From: Chloroflexota bacterium
GTDB taxonomy: Bacteria; Chloroflexota; UBA4733
Direction of reading: 5' to 3'
DNA length: 10,877 nt
NCBI GenBank assembly: GCA_025449435.1
Contig: JANWJO010000137.1
Span: 1-10,877, forward strand
Shown: piece by piece, positions 1 to 7,380 of the stretch
Layout: the number at the start of each line of letters is the position of its first letter
Position numbering within the stretch: position 1 is the stretch's first letter
Made by a program: the position numbers and the translations under genes
Notes under the pieces: model-generated
What the model was told of the DNA's origin: nothing
The model's database searches: none
What the model saw: only the letters and a program-made list of their open reading frames with translations

Positions 1-885
1 GAAGACGAACCAGATGATGCCGTCGTTGCCATCGTGCCCTCCGGGAACGAGGTGGAAGCGGCGCTGGAACTGCACGATGTTCGAGTCGGCGCTGAGGTAG
101 TCGGCGAGTTGATCGTCGAGGAGCCACGAGCTGCAGGTGGCGTAGTGATACGGCGTCTCAGGGAAATGCTGGGCGAAAAAGCTCTTTGCCTGCCGGAACG
201 AGTCACTGCACCCTTCGACTGTCATCGGCCCGGAGTCGGGAATGTGTACGCCCAACACCGGGTCGCCCGCCTGGAACGGCGCGTTGGCTGCGGTGAGCAC
301 TTCAGGGTCAGTGTGGACCGTCGCGCGATGAAACTGTAGCCGGCCCAACTGGAAAATAGACCCACGAAAGTGCAGTACCAGCCAGTTCTGCGAGTTGAGG
401 CCGCCGACGCCAAAGGCCCGCTCGTAGACGGACATATGGGAGCCCATGTCAGCCAGCGTGGCCCAGGCAATGTCGTCAGGGATACCGCGTGCTTGTTGAT
501 AGGCCCGAACGGCCGGTAGCACCGCGAGAAAGGTCCATACGTAGGCATACCGGCTCACAGTCCCCAGGTCTGCAGGCAGTCCTGGCCAGCCGCGCAGGTG
601 TGAACCATCGCCCATCTGGCTGATGAGGAGCCAGGCGCACCGATCCAGCATCCAGCGTAGCGCTGCGTTTTGCTGGACAGCGGACCAGGTGGTGAGCGCC
701 TCTTCCACTTGATGGGCTGGAACCGCCATCTTAAGGAGCCAGTTGCGCGCAGTAGCGAGGTCAGGATACTGGGGCGGGTGCTCGGGTACTGGCAAAGCGG
801 CGAGTTCGGCAAGCCACTCCGCGTAGCGTTCTTCCAAGCCCAAGCGCTCGCGGATGGCTGTCACGTCAAGAGTCTGGTCAGGCAT
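1..885 (-). CDS. GNAT-like acyltransferase (NAT_N + GNAT_C type), 3' end beyond window
   Basis: The reverse strand is open from an ATG at 885 to base 1 with no stop, giving 295 residues of a protein whose C-terminus lies outside the window. The start is set by AAGGAG (891-896) five bases upstream. The helical N-terminal half (about residues 1-150) and the later segments MGSHMSVYERAFG (147-159), LHFRGSIFQLGRLQFHR (171-187), VLGVHIPDSGPM (210-221) and YHYATCSSWLLDDQL (246-260) match my memory of bacterial acyltransferase-domain proteins with an N-acyltransferase N-terminal domain followed by a GNAT-like C-terminal domain. Substrate is unknown, and a small-molecule acyl-CoA transfer in the cytoplasm is the family-level expectation. 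It lies 106 bases downstream of the exporter gene on the same strand, so co-transcription is possible. No frame damage is seen. Confidence 0.8.
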   Translation of the reverse strand, partial: MPDQTLDVTAIRERLGLEERYAEWLAELAALPVPEHPPQYPDLATARNWLLKMAVPAHQVEEALTTWSAVQQNAALRWMLDRCAWLLISQMGDGSHLRGWPGLPADLGTVSRYAYVWTFLAVLPAVRAYQQARGIPDDIAWATLADMGSHMSVYERAFGVGGLNSQNWLVLHFRGSIFQLGRLQFHRATVHTDPEVLTAANAPFQAGDPVLGVHIPDSGPMTVEGCSDSFRQAKSFFAQHFPETPYHYATCSSWLLDDQLADYLSADSNIVQFQRRFHLVPGGHDGNDGIIWFVF

Positions 886-906
886 GCATACTCCTTGGCG
901 GTTGTG

Positions 907-933
907 GCGTGTCACGCGCCAGGACAGAGTATA
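907..933 (-). promoter_or_regulatory. Possible -10 box and palindrome before the acyltransferase
   Basis: On the minus strand TATACT (928-933) could be a -10 box for the acyltransferase gene, but there is no recognisable -35 at 16-18 bases. Just downstream lies GCGTG-T-CACGC (907-917), a perfect inverted repeat with one central base, between the possible transcription start and the ribosome binding site. It could be an operator. It may equally be chance in GC-rich DNA. Confidence 0.25.
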
Positions 934-991
934 CGCAGCGGCCGGCCTTGCGGCGCATCCCTGCAGCGTCTGGTCACGTCAGGTAGAACGG

Positions 992-2668
992 CTACGCCGC
1001 GCGCACGTCCTCCGTGCCAACGGTCTGACTCGAAGGGTCAGACCCCTCTGGCGACCTGGGCAGCAACAGCGTGGCTCCGAAGCCGAGCGCCAGGAACAGG
1101 CCGCCAGCGAGCATCGTCGTGCGCGTGGCATCGGCGAAGGCGGTAGATAGCGTGGTGAGCACTGGTTCCTTGGCGCCTACTGGCACGCTGATAACGCCGT
1201 CGCGAATCTGACCCAGGATGCCGCCGGCCGAAGCGCTCAGCGCGGCCTCCAGTTGGTGTTGAAGCGCGGTGGGGAGCCCGCTTATACCTGCCAATGACCC
1301 GGCAGCGCGCGCGTCGATGGATGCGCCGAGGATGGTGCCCAGCACTGCAGCGCCCAATGCCGAGCCGATCTGGCGCATGGTCGATTGCGTTGCCGATCCC
1401 TGCCCCGACAGCTCCGCAGGCACGCCGGCCAGGATGACGCCCGTGAGTTGTGCCGATGACAGGCCCAGCCCCACGCCATACACCAACAGGATGAGCGCTA
1501 CTAGCCAACCAGGAGTCGCCGGTCCAATGACCAGCGCTAGCACGATCAACAGCAACGCTTCGATGGCGAGGCCAGTTGAGGCGATGGTTGCTCCACTCAT
1601 CCGCTTGGAGAGTTGACCCGCAGAGCCGCCCGACGCAAACGCGCCCACTGCCATAGATGCCAGCACGAGGCCGCTGCCCAACGCCGACAGGCCACGAACA
1701 TTCTGTAAATATAAGGGTAACGTGAACAGCAGGCCAAACTCACCCAACGCCACGACGAGTGCAGCGACGTTGCCCCAGCGAAAGGACCTAATGGTGAACA
1801 GGCTCAGATCGAGCAGCGCGGAGCGACCCACCTGGGCACGATGCCGTTCCCACGCCACGAACAGCACCAATGCAACGAGCCCAAGGATGATGCCAGCCGC
1901 AGGAACAGAAATCGGGGCGGCAGTAGACCAGGTGACTCCGAGCAAGGTGAAGTTGCGTGCCGGCGTCAGCCAGCCATAGGTTCGTCCCTCCACCAGCCCG
2001 AATACCAGCCCACCAAGCCCGATGACGCTGAGCTGAAATCCGTCGACGTCGAGCCCTGGCGCGAAGTTCTGCCCGCGCGTCTCTGGCACATATCTGGCGA
2101 TTCCCACCAGGATGAGGATGCCCACTGGGAAGTTGATTAGGAAAATCCAGTGCCAATCGAAGTCAGTGGTGAGCCAGCCGCCGAGCAATGGACCGAACGC
2201 TGCCATGCTGGCGATCGTTGCACCCCAGACGCCAAAGGCGATGGAGCGGTCACGGCCCCGAAACGTGGCATTCACTGTCGACAAGGTCGAAGGTAGGATG
2301 AGCGCCCCGCCCACGCCCTGAATGACCCGCGCGCCGATCAGCGCTCCAGATGAGTTGGAGAGGCCCGCCAGCAAGCTGCCCGCGACAAACACTACAACGC
2401 CCACTACAAATAACCGCCGCCGCCCCAACCGGTCGCCCAGCCTACCGGCCGTAATCAGCAGCGAAGCGAACACGAGGGCGTACACCGTGTTGACCCATTC
2501 CGCCAGCACCAAATCCAGTTTGAGTTGCTGAATGATGACGGGCAGCGACACGTTGACGATGGTGCCATCAATCACGATGAGCGAAACGCCCAGGCTCAGC
2601 ACCACCAGGGTGTACCAGCGAGTGGAACTCGCTGCTGCTGTACCCGCTGCGTGCGGCGGTGCAGTCAT
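992..2668 (-). CDS. DHA2-family MFS drug:H+ antiporter (14 TM, EmrB/QacA type)
   Basis: The 558-residue inner-membrane exporter probably expels toxic compounds in exchange for protons. TM1 carries the DHA2 signature IDGTIVNVSLP (33-43, Asp34). Loop 2-3 carries motif A, GRLGDRLGRRR (75-85). TM4 has ARVIQGVGGALILPS (113-127), and TM5 has the antiporter motif C region GATIASMAAFGPLLGGWL (149-166), followed by WHWIFLINFPVG. Length and the many hydrophobic segments fit the 14-helix DHA2 group. Start is ATG at 2668 with a modest AGG five bases upstream. No TetR or MarR regulator gene is adjacent. An imperfect palindrome in the upstream region (2720-2733) is a candidate control site. The downstream acyltransferase on the same strand may be co-transcribed. 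The substrate cannot be told from sequence. Confidence 0.93.
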   Translation of the reverse strand: MTAPPHAAGTAAASSTRWYTLVVLSLGVSLIVIDGTIVNVSLPVIIQQLKLDLVLAEWVNTVYALVFASLLITAGRLGDRLGRRRLFVVGVVVFVAGSLLAGLSNSSGALIGARVIQGVGGALILPSTLSTVNATFRGRDRSIAFGVWGATIASMAAFGPLLGGWLTTDFDWHWIFLINFPVGILILVGIARYVPETRGQNFAPGLDVDGFQLSVIGLGGLVFGLVEGRTYGWLTPARNFTLLGVTWSTAAPISVPAAGIILGLVALVLFVAWERHRAQVGRSALLDLSLFTIRSFRWGNVAALVVALGEFGLLFTLPLYLQNVRGLSALGSGLVLASMAVGAFASGGSAGQLSKRMSGATIASTGLAIEALLLIVLALVIGPATPGWLVALILLVYGVGLGLSSAQLTGVILAGVPAELSGQGSATQSTMRQIGSALGAAVLGTILGASIDARAAGSLAGISGLPTALQHQLEAALSASAGGILGQIRDGVISVPVGAKEPVLTTLSTAFADATRTTMLAGGLFLALGFGATLLLPRSPEGSDPSSQTVGTEDVRAA

Positions 2669-2719
2669 GGCAACCTATCCTCATTGCTTGGGCGATTTGT
2701 CTGTATGCGCTGAGTGTAG

Positions 2720-2733
2720 GTGGTACGTGCCAC
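2720..2733. promoter_or_regulatory. Candidate operator, 14-bp imperfect palindrome
   Basis: GTGGTACGTGCCAC is a near-perfect inverted repeat (one mismatched pair, ACGT core), 52 bases before the exporter ATG in the 208-bp divergent gap 2669-2876. A weak -10-like TACACT on the minus strand (2713-2718) abuts it. The position suits repression of the exporter. The opposing gene starts 144 bases away. No regulator is encoded nearby, so this is a positional inference only. Confidence 0.3.
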
Positions 2734-2876
2734 ACAGTGCTGGAGGGCTGCTCGCGGCACTTGCGCTAGTACCGCGCGCGCTGCACGAGGTCACCCCCCC
2801 CGCGATGGTGCTATGCTCGAGATCAGAGCAGTCTATCTGTCAGGTTCGTACCCACTTTCTGGGGAGGAGCAACGCG

Positions 2877-3230
2877 TTGCCTCGTGATGACACATCGGTG
2901 GGTGAGCGGTTTGGCGTGATCGTCGAGTTGCTCCACGACGAGCCTGGCGTGACGTATGGCAACCAGGACGCCAAACAGGCCAACCGCTTTGGCTCAAATG
3001 GACTCAAGACCCAGGGCAAGGTGTTCGCCTTTCTCTCCGGTGGCAAGCTGGTGCTCAAACTACCGCGCGAGCGCGTGGATGGACTTATTGCCAAAGGACA
3101 AGCTGAGCGCTTCGACCCCCGGCACGACGGCAGGATCATGAAAGAGTGGTTGACGGTCGCCGCCGACTCACCAGCAGACTGGCTTCAATTGGCCAGAGAA
3201 GCGATGGCATTTGTTGGTGGTCTGTCCTAA
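2877..3230 (+). CDS. TfoX/YjbR(MmcQ)-like small protein
   Basis: This is a 117-residue protein. The frame is open further upstream through the intergenic region, but I place the start at TTG 2877 because GGGGAGGAG (2861-2869) stands seven bases before it and recognisable family sequence begins just after. Features seen: EPGVTYGN near the N-terminus, GLKTQGKVFAFLSGGKLVLK in the middle (beta-hairpin core), LPRERVDGLIAKG, and FDPRHDGRIMKEWL near the end. This pattern is that of short proteins annotated TfoX N-terminal-like or MmcQ/YjbR-like, whose molecular role is not settled. It lies 60 bases before the DinB gene on the same strand and is probably the first gene of a three-gene operon. It should not be read as proof of a competence function. 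Confidence 0.75.
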   Translation: MPRDDTSVGERFGVIVELLHDEPGVTYGNQDAKQANRFGSNGLKTQGKVFAFLSGGKLVLKLPRERVDGLIAKGQAERFDPRHDGRIMKEWLTVAADSPADWLQLAREAMAFVGGLS

Positions 3231-3290
3231 CATCGTTCCCTTTTTCTTCATTCCCCTGGTGGCTAGTGGACAGTGAGGTGAAAAAACAAC

Positions 3291-3773
3291 GTGGATGCTT
3301 TTCAGGAGCAGTTTGAGCATCACATCTGGGCGACGCGCGCAGTTATTGACCACTGTATGGGGCTGGAGCCGCAGGTACTCCAGGCCACGGTGCCAGGCAC
3401 GGCCGGAACGATCCAGCACACGTTGGTTCATCTGGTAGCCGCCGACGATCGCTACCTCTACCTATTGACAGGCGAGCCGCCACGCGTACGCGAGTCCGCG
3501 CCACCGCCGCTCGCCGAGCTTCGCGCGCGCAGTGACGTACAAGCCAAGCTATGGCGAGAGGTGCTTAGCCGCGCAGCAACGCTTGATGTCACCATCCCTG
3601 CGCGGGGCGATGGCTACGAGATTCCACACGCCACCAACCTGCTTCTTGCCCAAGCCATTCATCACGGCAACGATCATCGCACGCACATCTGCACCGTATT
3701 GGGTGCAGGCGGCCACCCGACGCCCGAGTTGTCGGTCTGGACGTACTGGCACCAGACCTACATGGTCAAGTAA
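3291..3773 (+). CDS. DinB-family protein (putative metal-dependent four-helix enzyme)
   Basis: This 160-residue protein starts at GTG 3291, with GAGGTG (3275-3280) ten bases upstream. The fold signature is DinB/YfiT-like: N-terminal FEHHIWATRAVIDHC, then IQHTLVHLVAADDRYL with His47, and near the C-terminus QAIHHGNDHRTHICTVL with His125 and His129. These three histidines are the expected metal-binding triad of the family. Known relatives include thiol transferases and DNA-damage-inducible proteins, but most members, like this one, have no assigned substrate. Length is normal and no key residue is missing. It is flanked in the same direction by the TfoX-like gene (60-base gap) and the ankyrin gene (40-base gap). 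Confidence 0.85.
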   Translation: MDAFQEQFEHHIWATRAVIDHCMGLEPQVLQATVPGTAGTIQHTLVHLVAADDRYLYLLTGEPPRVRESAPPPLAELRARSDVQAKLWREVLSRAATLDVTIPARGDGYEIPHATNLLLAQAIHHGNDHRTHICTVLGAGGHPTPELSVWTYWHQTYMVK

Positions 3774-3813
3774 CAGGCGGACCACGTCCACAATTTGCCA
3801 GCTGGAGGGTGTC

Positions 3814-4845
3814 ATGGGTCACCGCGAAGTAGCGGATGGCGAGGGGCGCAGGGGGCTCCGGCCGTTCGACCTGTCTCCGGGTCACATGAAGAAGCAGCTC
3901 CCCACGCGGTATCTGGACATAGCGCGCCGTGGCGACATGGCGCGGTTACGCAACTTGATCGAGCACGAGCCAGCACTGCTGAACAAGCGCGGTCCGTTCA
4001 ATCGCACGTTTCTCTGGGAAGCCGCGCGCGCCGGCCAGCTCGAAGCTATTGAGTACCTGCTCGCGGCCGGCAGTCAGGTGAACGCCACTGGCGCCTACAA
4101 CAACGAGTCTATGGTGCAGCTTACGCCGTTTTGCGTGGCTCATTACTACCGCCGGAATCAGGTCGCCGATCTCCTGTGGCAACACGGCTCGACTCTAGAC
4201 ATCTTTCGAGCTGCGTTCATGGGGGACGCAGACCTGGTTCAACGGTTTCTCGCTGCCGATCCGGCCTTGCTCACCGCGGAAGACCCAGAGGACGCCACGT
4301 ACTTTATGCCGTTGCTCGCCTTTGCAGTGGTTGGCGGGCACGTGGCACTCTGCGATCAACTCATCCACCAGGGCGCGCCGGTGCGCCCGTATAGCGCCCT
4401 GCTGATCCATCTGGCGGCGCGAAGCACCGGTATGGACTTGTTGAACCTGTTGGGGTCGCGCGGCGCGCTGTTCAGCGCCGTGGGCGCCGGCATCTTTGCA
4501 TCGGTTACCCGCCTGGACACGCTGGAGTATCTCATCCGCGCTGGCGTTTCGGTGGATGGACTATCCGATGACGCGCAACCGCCGCTCGCGCATGTGGCGC
4601 GAGCCGACAAAGGGACGCGACCAGACAAACTGCGTCTCTTGCTCGATCACGGCGCAGACGTCAATGCTGCTGGGCGCGATGGCAGGACGGCGCTGCACTA
4701 TGCCGCCGCTGCCGGGCGAACGGAGGCCGTGCAACTCTTGCTCGATCGTGGAGCGCATGCGACAGCTCTCGATCACGCAGGGTATACGCCGCTGGATCGG
4801 GCCCACCGCGCTGGAAAAGAGGCCGTGGCGCTTACACGCCGCTGA
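3814..4845 (+). CDS. Ankyrin-repeat protein
   Basis: This is a 343-residue soluble protein with no signal peptide. ATG 3814 is chosen because GGAGGG (3804-3809) lies four bases upstream. An in-frame ATG at 3886 is the alternative. Ankyrin repeats run through most of the protein. Divergent ones include TFLWEAARAGQLEAIEYLLA (65-84), FRAAFMGDADLVQRFLA (131-147) and ASVTRLDTLEYLIRAG (229-244). The most canonical is DGRTALHYAAAAGRTEAVQL, continuing as LLDRGA (289-314), followed by YTPLDRAHRAGKEA (324-337). Ankyrin repeats bind partner proteins, and no partner or enzymatic domain is visible. It is the last gene of the likely TfoX-DinB-ankyrin operon, and its stop overlaps the end of the convergent SDR gene by 14 bases. 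Confidence 0.87.
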   Translation: MGHREVADGEGRRGLRPFDLSPGHMKKQLPTRYLDIARRGDMARLRNLIEHEPALLNKRGPFNRTFLWEAARAGQLEAIEYLLAAGSQVNATGAYNNESMVQLTPFCVAHYYRRNQVADLLWQHGSTLDIFRAAFMGDADLVQRFLAADPALLTAEDPEDATYFMPLLAFAVVGGHVALCDQLIHQGAPVRPYSALLIHLAARSTGMDLLNLLGSRGALFSAVGAGIFASVTRLDTLEYLIRAGVSVDGLSDDAQPPLAHVARADKGTRPDKLRLLLDHGADVNAAGRDGRTALHYAAAAGRTEAVQLLLDRGAHATALDHAGYTPLDRAHRAGKEAVALTRR

Positions 4846-5677
4846 AGGCGCTGAAGCCGCCGTCAACCGGCACCACCACGCCATTGACAAAGCTGGCTCC
4901 TGCACCACACAGCCACAACAACGTGCTCACCAGCTCTTCCGGCTGGCCGAAGCGTCCGGCGGGAGTGTGGTCGATGATGGTCTGACCGCGCGCCGTGAGC
5001 GAGCCATCTTCATGGAGCAGCAGCGACCGGTTTTGCTCGCCGATGAAGAACCCTGGCGCAATCGCATTGACGCGCAACCCAGACCCAAACGAGCGCGCCA
5101 GTTCCACTGCCAGCCAGCGTGTGGCATTGTCCACACCCGCCTTAGCGACACCGTATCCCACCACGCGCGTCATCGCCCGCATGGCTGCCATCGATGAGAT
5201 GTTCACAATGCAGCCGTGCCCGGATGCCGCCATCGCTTGGCCAAACACCTGGCAGGGCAGCAGCGTGCCTTGGAGGTTCAACGCGATGACCGGTTCCATC
5301 CCCTCCACTGGCAGATCGAAGAACGGCTGTCCAGGAGCAAGCGTGGCTGCCGGCATGTTGCCTCCAGCGGCGTTGACGAGGATATCGAGCTGCCCCCAGG
5401 TGGCGATGACCCGCGATCGGGCTTCTTCCAGTTGGGCTCGGTTGAGCACATCGGCCGGCAGAGCCAACGCACTGCCGCCTGCGGCCTGAATGTCCTGAGC
5501 CGCTGTCTCGGCTTGCTCCCGCCGCCGGCCTAGAATGCCGACCTTGGCCCCAGCCTGGGCTAAGCCGCGTACCATGACGCCACCGATCACACCGGTGCCA
5601 CCGGTGACTACGGCGACCCTTCCGTGCAGGCTGAACGCGTCACTTATCAGGTTGTGCGTTTGTCCATGGGTAGTCAC
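4832..5677 (-). CDS. SDR oxidoreductase, D-mannonate oxidoreductase (YjmF/UxuB-type) candidate
   Basis: This is a 281-residue NAD(P)-dependent short-chain dehydrogenase. Start GTG 5677 has a near-ideal AAGGAGGT five bases upstream. Rossmann cofactor motif is TGGTGVIG (25-32), followed by NAAG (102-105), structural Asn134, catalytic Ser161/162, Tyr175 and Lys179 (YGVAK), and PGFF (208-211). The segment after it (EQNRSLLLHEDGSLTARGQ, then IIDHTPAGRFGQPEEL) and the C-terminus VPVDGGFSAFSGV closely resemble, from memory, the SDR-type fructuronate reductase/D-mannonate oxidoreductase group (B. subtilis YjmF). That enzyme interconverts D-fructuronate and D-mannonate in hexuronate breakdown. No other hexuronate gene is visible here, so SDR is secure but the substrate is inferred. 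It converges on the ankyrin gene (14-base stop overlap) and diverges from the antiporter gene. Confidence 0.85.
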   Translation of the reverse strand: MTTHGQTHNLISDAFSLHGRVAVVTGGTGVIGGVMVRGLAQAGAKVGILGRRREQAETAAQDIQAAGGSALALPADVLNRAQLEEARSRVIATWGQLDILVNAAGGNMPAATLAPGQPFFDLPVEGMEPVIALNLQGTLLPCQVFGQAMAASGHGCIVNISSMAAMRAMTRVVGYGVAKAGVDNATRWLAVELARSFGSGLRVNAIAPGFFIGEQNRSLLLHEDGSLTARGQTIIDHTPAGRFGQPEELVSTLLWLCGAGASFVNGVVVPVDGGFSAFSGV

Positions 5678-5721
5678 CGGCTACCTCCTTCCCCTTTAAC
5701 CTATTCGCCTTGGTTGCTGAT

Positions 5722-5732
5722 CGTACAGTACG
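5722..5732. promoter_or_regulatory. Candidate shared operator, CGTAC-A-GTACG
   Basis: A perfect 11-bp inverted repeat with one central base sits almost exactly in the middle of the 89-bp gap (5678-5766) between the divergent SDR and antiporter genes. A position equidistant from both starts would suit one regulator controlling both. No convincing -35/-10 pair is visible for either gene, and the palindrome is short. Confidence 0.25.
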
Positions 5733-5766
5733 TGGCAGTGTGATTAGGGCGACCGAGGAGAAGCCA

Positions 5767-7227
5767 GTGCCGGCCTTGGACCTGTGGTTAGCGCTCATAG
5801 CCGTGGTGCTGACCGTCTCGGCGCTGATCTCCGGCATCGTAGACCGCGCACCACTGTCCTTCCCCATGCTGTTTCTCGGTCTGGGGCTCTTGCTGGGCGG
5901 GGGTGGCCTGGGCGTCCTGACGCTCGATCCACACGACCCTGCCCTGATTGCGGTCGCTACAGGCAGTCTCGCGCTCGTGCTGTTTCTAGATGCTGTAAAG
6001 CTACAAGTCGACGGACTGCGGCAGCACTGGAAGACCCCTGTCCGCGTGATCGGTCCTGGCTCGCTCCTTACGGTGGCCGGCACCGCGCTCGCCGCCCATC
6101 TGCTGGTGCATACGGACCTCGTGGCCTCCCTGCTGCTCGGCGCCATCCTAGCCTCGACCGACCCTATCGTGCTGCGAGACGTGCTACGCAACGTGGGCAT
6201 CCCTCGATCGGTGCGGCAGGTGCTCACCCTCGAAGCCGGCATGAACGACGTCGTCGTGTTGCCCATCGTGCTCGTGCTGATCGCCATCGCCCAGGCCACT
6301 ATCAGCGGTGTGCTGGGATGGGCTGCTTTCCTCGCGCAATTGCTGATCCTCAGCCCGCTGGTGGGGCTGGCTGCCGGCGGAGCTGGCGCGTGGCTGATGG
6401 GTAAGGCCGACGCGCACTTTTCGATCCGTCGCGAATATCAGGCGATGTACGGGCTCGGACTCGTCCTAGCCACCTACGCGGCCGCACAGGCGATCGGCGC
6501 CGATGGCTTTCTAGCGGCGTTCTTTGGCGGACTCGCCGTCAACGTGTTCGATGTCACTCTGTGCGATTGCTTTTTGGAGTATGGCGAGGTCACCGCCGAG
6601 ATGGCGATGCTACTTGCCTTCCTGCTGTTTGGTGCGGTGCTGTCGACAGTGTTTGGTGGCATTGCGTTCTTGCCGGCGCTCGCACTGGGGGTAGTGGTGA
6701 TCGTGATCGTCCGGCCACTCGCCATGGGGCTAGCGTTGGGAATGGGAAAGGTCAGCCCGGCGGGGCGGGCGTTTATTTCCTGGTTTGGTCCGCGTGGTCT
6801 GAGTTCCCTGTTGCTCGCGCTGCTGGTGGTGGAGGCTCGAACGCCAGATGCTGTTCGTCTGCTCAGCATTGCCGGCGTGGTCGTCTTGCTCTCCACCGTC
6901 GTGCACGGTGTCAGCGCGACACCACTCTCGGCTTGGTACGGCCGTCACGTGAGCAAGTCGCGGAAAACGCCGGCCGAGGAACGGGAAAGTTCCGTCGATG
7001 GATTGTTCGAACCGGAGGCCGACGAAGTTCCACGGGTGAATCCCGACGCCCTGGCCACCGCTCTGGCCGGTAGCAATCCACCGGTGGTCATTGATGTGCG
7101 CACGCGGGGGCAGTACGACGCCGATGAGGGACAAATTCCGGGAAGCATCCGGGTGTTGCCGGACCTGGTGCAGGAATGGGCCAGATCAGCCGAGCGCAAA
7201 CGCTCAGTCGTTGCCTACTGTACTTGA
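5767..7227 (+). CDS. NhaP-type cation/proton antiporter with C-terminal rhodanese, stopped by internal TGA
   Basis: GTG 5767 follows GAGGAG (5755-5760) by six bases. The frame is open back to a TTG at 5710, which has no ribosome binding site. The first 390 or so residues form a CPA1/NhaP-like transporter with about 11-12 hydrophobic helices. It has STDP (130-133), EAGMND (156-161, Asn160-Asp161 being the ion-site pair expected in this group) and FGPRGLSSLLLALLV near the end. It should exchange Na+ or K+ for H+ across the inner membrane. A charged linker leads to a rhodanese domain: VVIDVRTRGQYDADEGQIPGS, then VVAYC with catalytic-position Cys485. TGA at codon 487 (7225-7227) ends translation just inside the active-site loop, although the rest of the domain continues in frame to 7380. 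If the stop is real, the antiporter domain is intact but the rhodanese is dead. Confidence 0.88.
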   Translation: MPALDLWLALIAVVLTVSALISGIVDRAPLSFPMLFLGLGLLLGGGGLGVLTLDPHDPALIAVATGSLALVLFLDAVKLQVDGLRQHWKTPVRVIGPGSLLTVAGTALAAHLLVHTDLVASLLLGAILASTDPIVLRDVLRNVGIPRSVRQVLTLEAGMNDVVVLPIVLVLIAIAQATISGVLGWAAFLAQLLILSPLVGLAAGGAGAWLMGKADAHFSIRREYQAMYGLGLVLATYAAAQAIGADGFLAAFFGGLAVNVFDVTLCDCFLEYGEVTAEMAMLLAFLLFGAVLSTVFGGIAFLPALALGVVVIVIVRPLAMGLALGMGKVSPAGRAFISWFGPRGLSSLLLALLVVEARTPDAVRLLSIAGVVVLLSTVVHGVSATPLSAWYGRHVSKSRKTPAEERESSVDGLFEPEADEVPRVNPDALATALAGSNPPVVIDVRTRGQYDADEGQIPGSIRVLPDLVQEWARSAERKRSVVAYCT

Positions 7228-7380
7228 CCCCATGAAGCTACGAGCGCCCGTGTGGCGCGGCAACTGCGCAGCCTCGGCTTTAGCGCATCGGCATTGGCCG
7301 GTGGGTTTGCTGCCTGGCGCGCTACGAACCCGGTCGAGCCAAAGCAGCGCGCGTCGCGCGATGCCTATGTGGCTCCCTGA
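7228..7380 (+). pseudogene. Continuation of the rhodanese domain after the in-frame TGA
   Basis: Fifty sense codons in the same frame as the antiporter follow TGA 7225-7227 and end at TGA 7378-7380. They read PHEATSARVARQLRSLGF, then ALAGGFAAWRA and a short tail, which is the normal second half of a rhodanese (active-site loop, helix, GG-hxxW end). Read across the stop the loop is YCT-stop-PHEATSARVA. In comparable single-domain or fused rhodaneses I recall YCxCPxEATSARVA, so the stop stands where a Cys (TGC/TGT) is expected. One base change would restore a 537-residue protein. It is either a recent nonsense mutation, a base-calling error, or a recoded selenocysteine. The extension overlaps the 3' end of the HdeD gene by 16 bases, much like the 14-base overlap at 4832-4845. 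Confidence 0.8.
7244..7258 (+). other. Small hairpin 16 bases after the internal TGA (possible SECIS-like element)
   Basis: GCGCC-CGTGT-GGCGC forms a 5-bp stem with a five-base loop whose second base is G. The loop begins 21 bases after the TGA. This fits the loose description of bacterial SECIS elements (short stem, G at the start of the apical loop, roughly 16-37 bases from UGA). Such hairpins are common by chance in GC-rich coding DNA and a competing hairpin (GCGC...GCGC just downstream) exists, so this is only suggestive. Confidence 0.2.

Noticed and set aside
2532..2876. Upstream extension of the TfoX/YjbR-like frame
   Set aside because: It runs antisense into the start of the exporter gene, has no ribosome binding site and no family similarity. 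TTG 2877 has GGGGAGGAG at the right distance.
3532..3813. Upstream extension of the ankyrin frame
   Set aside because: It lies inside the DinB gene in another frame. ATG 3814 has its own ribosome binding site.
4496..5197. 233-codon + strand open frame
   Set aside because: It overlaps the ankyrin gene in another frame and the SDR gene antisense, with no motif of its own.
7225..7227. Reassignment of TGA to Trp or Gly genome-wide
   Set aside because: Other genes in the window end with TGA at natural C-termini (for example 4843-4845, 9273-9275 and the ChrB-domain gene), so the standard code applies.
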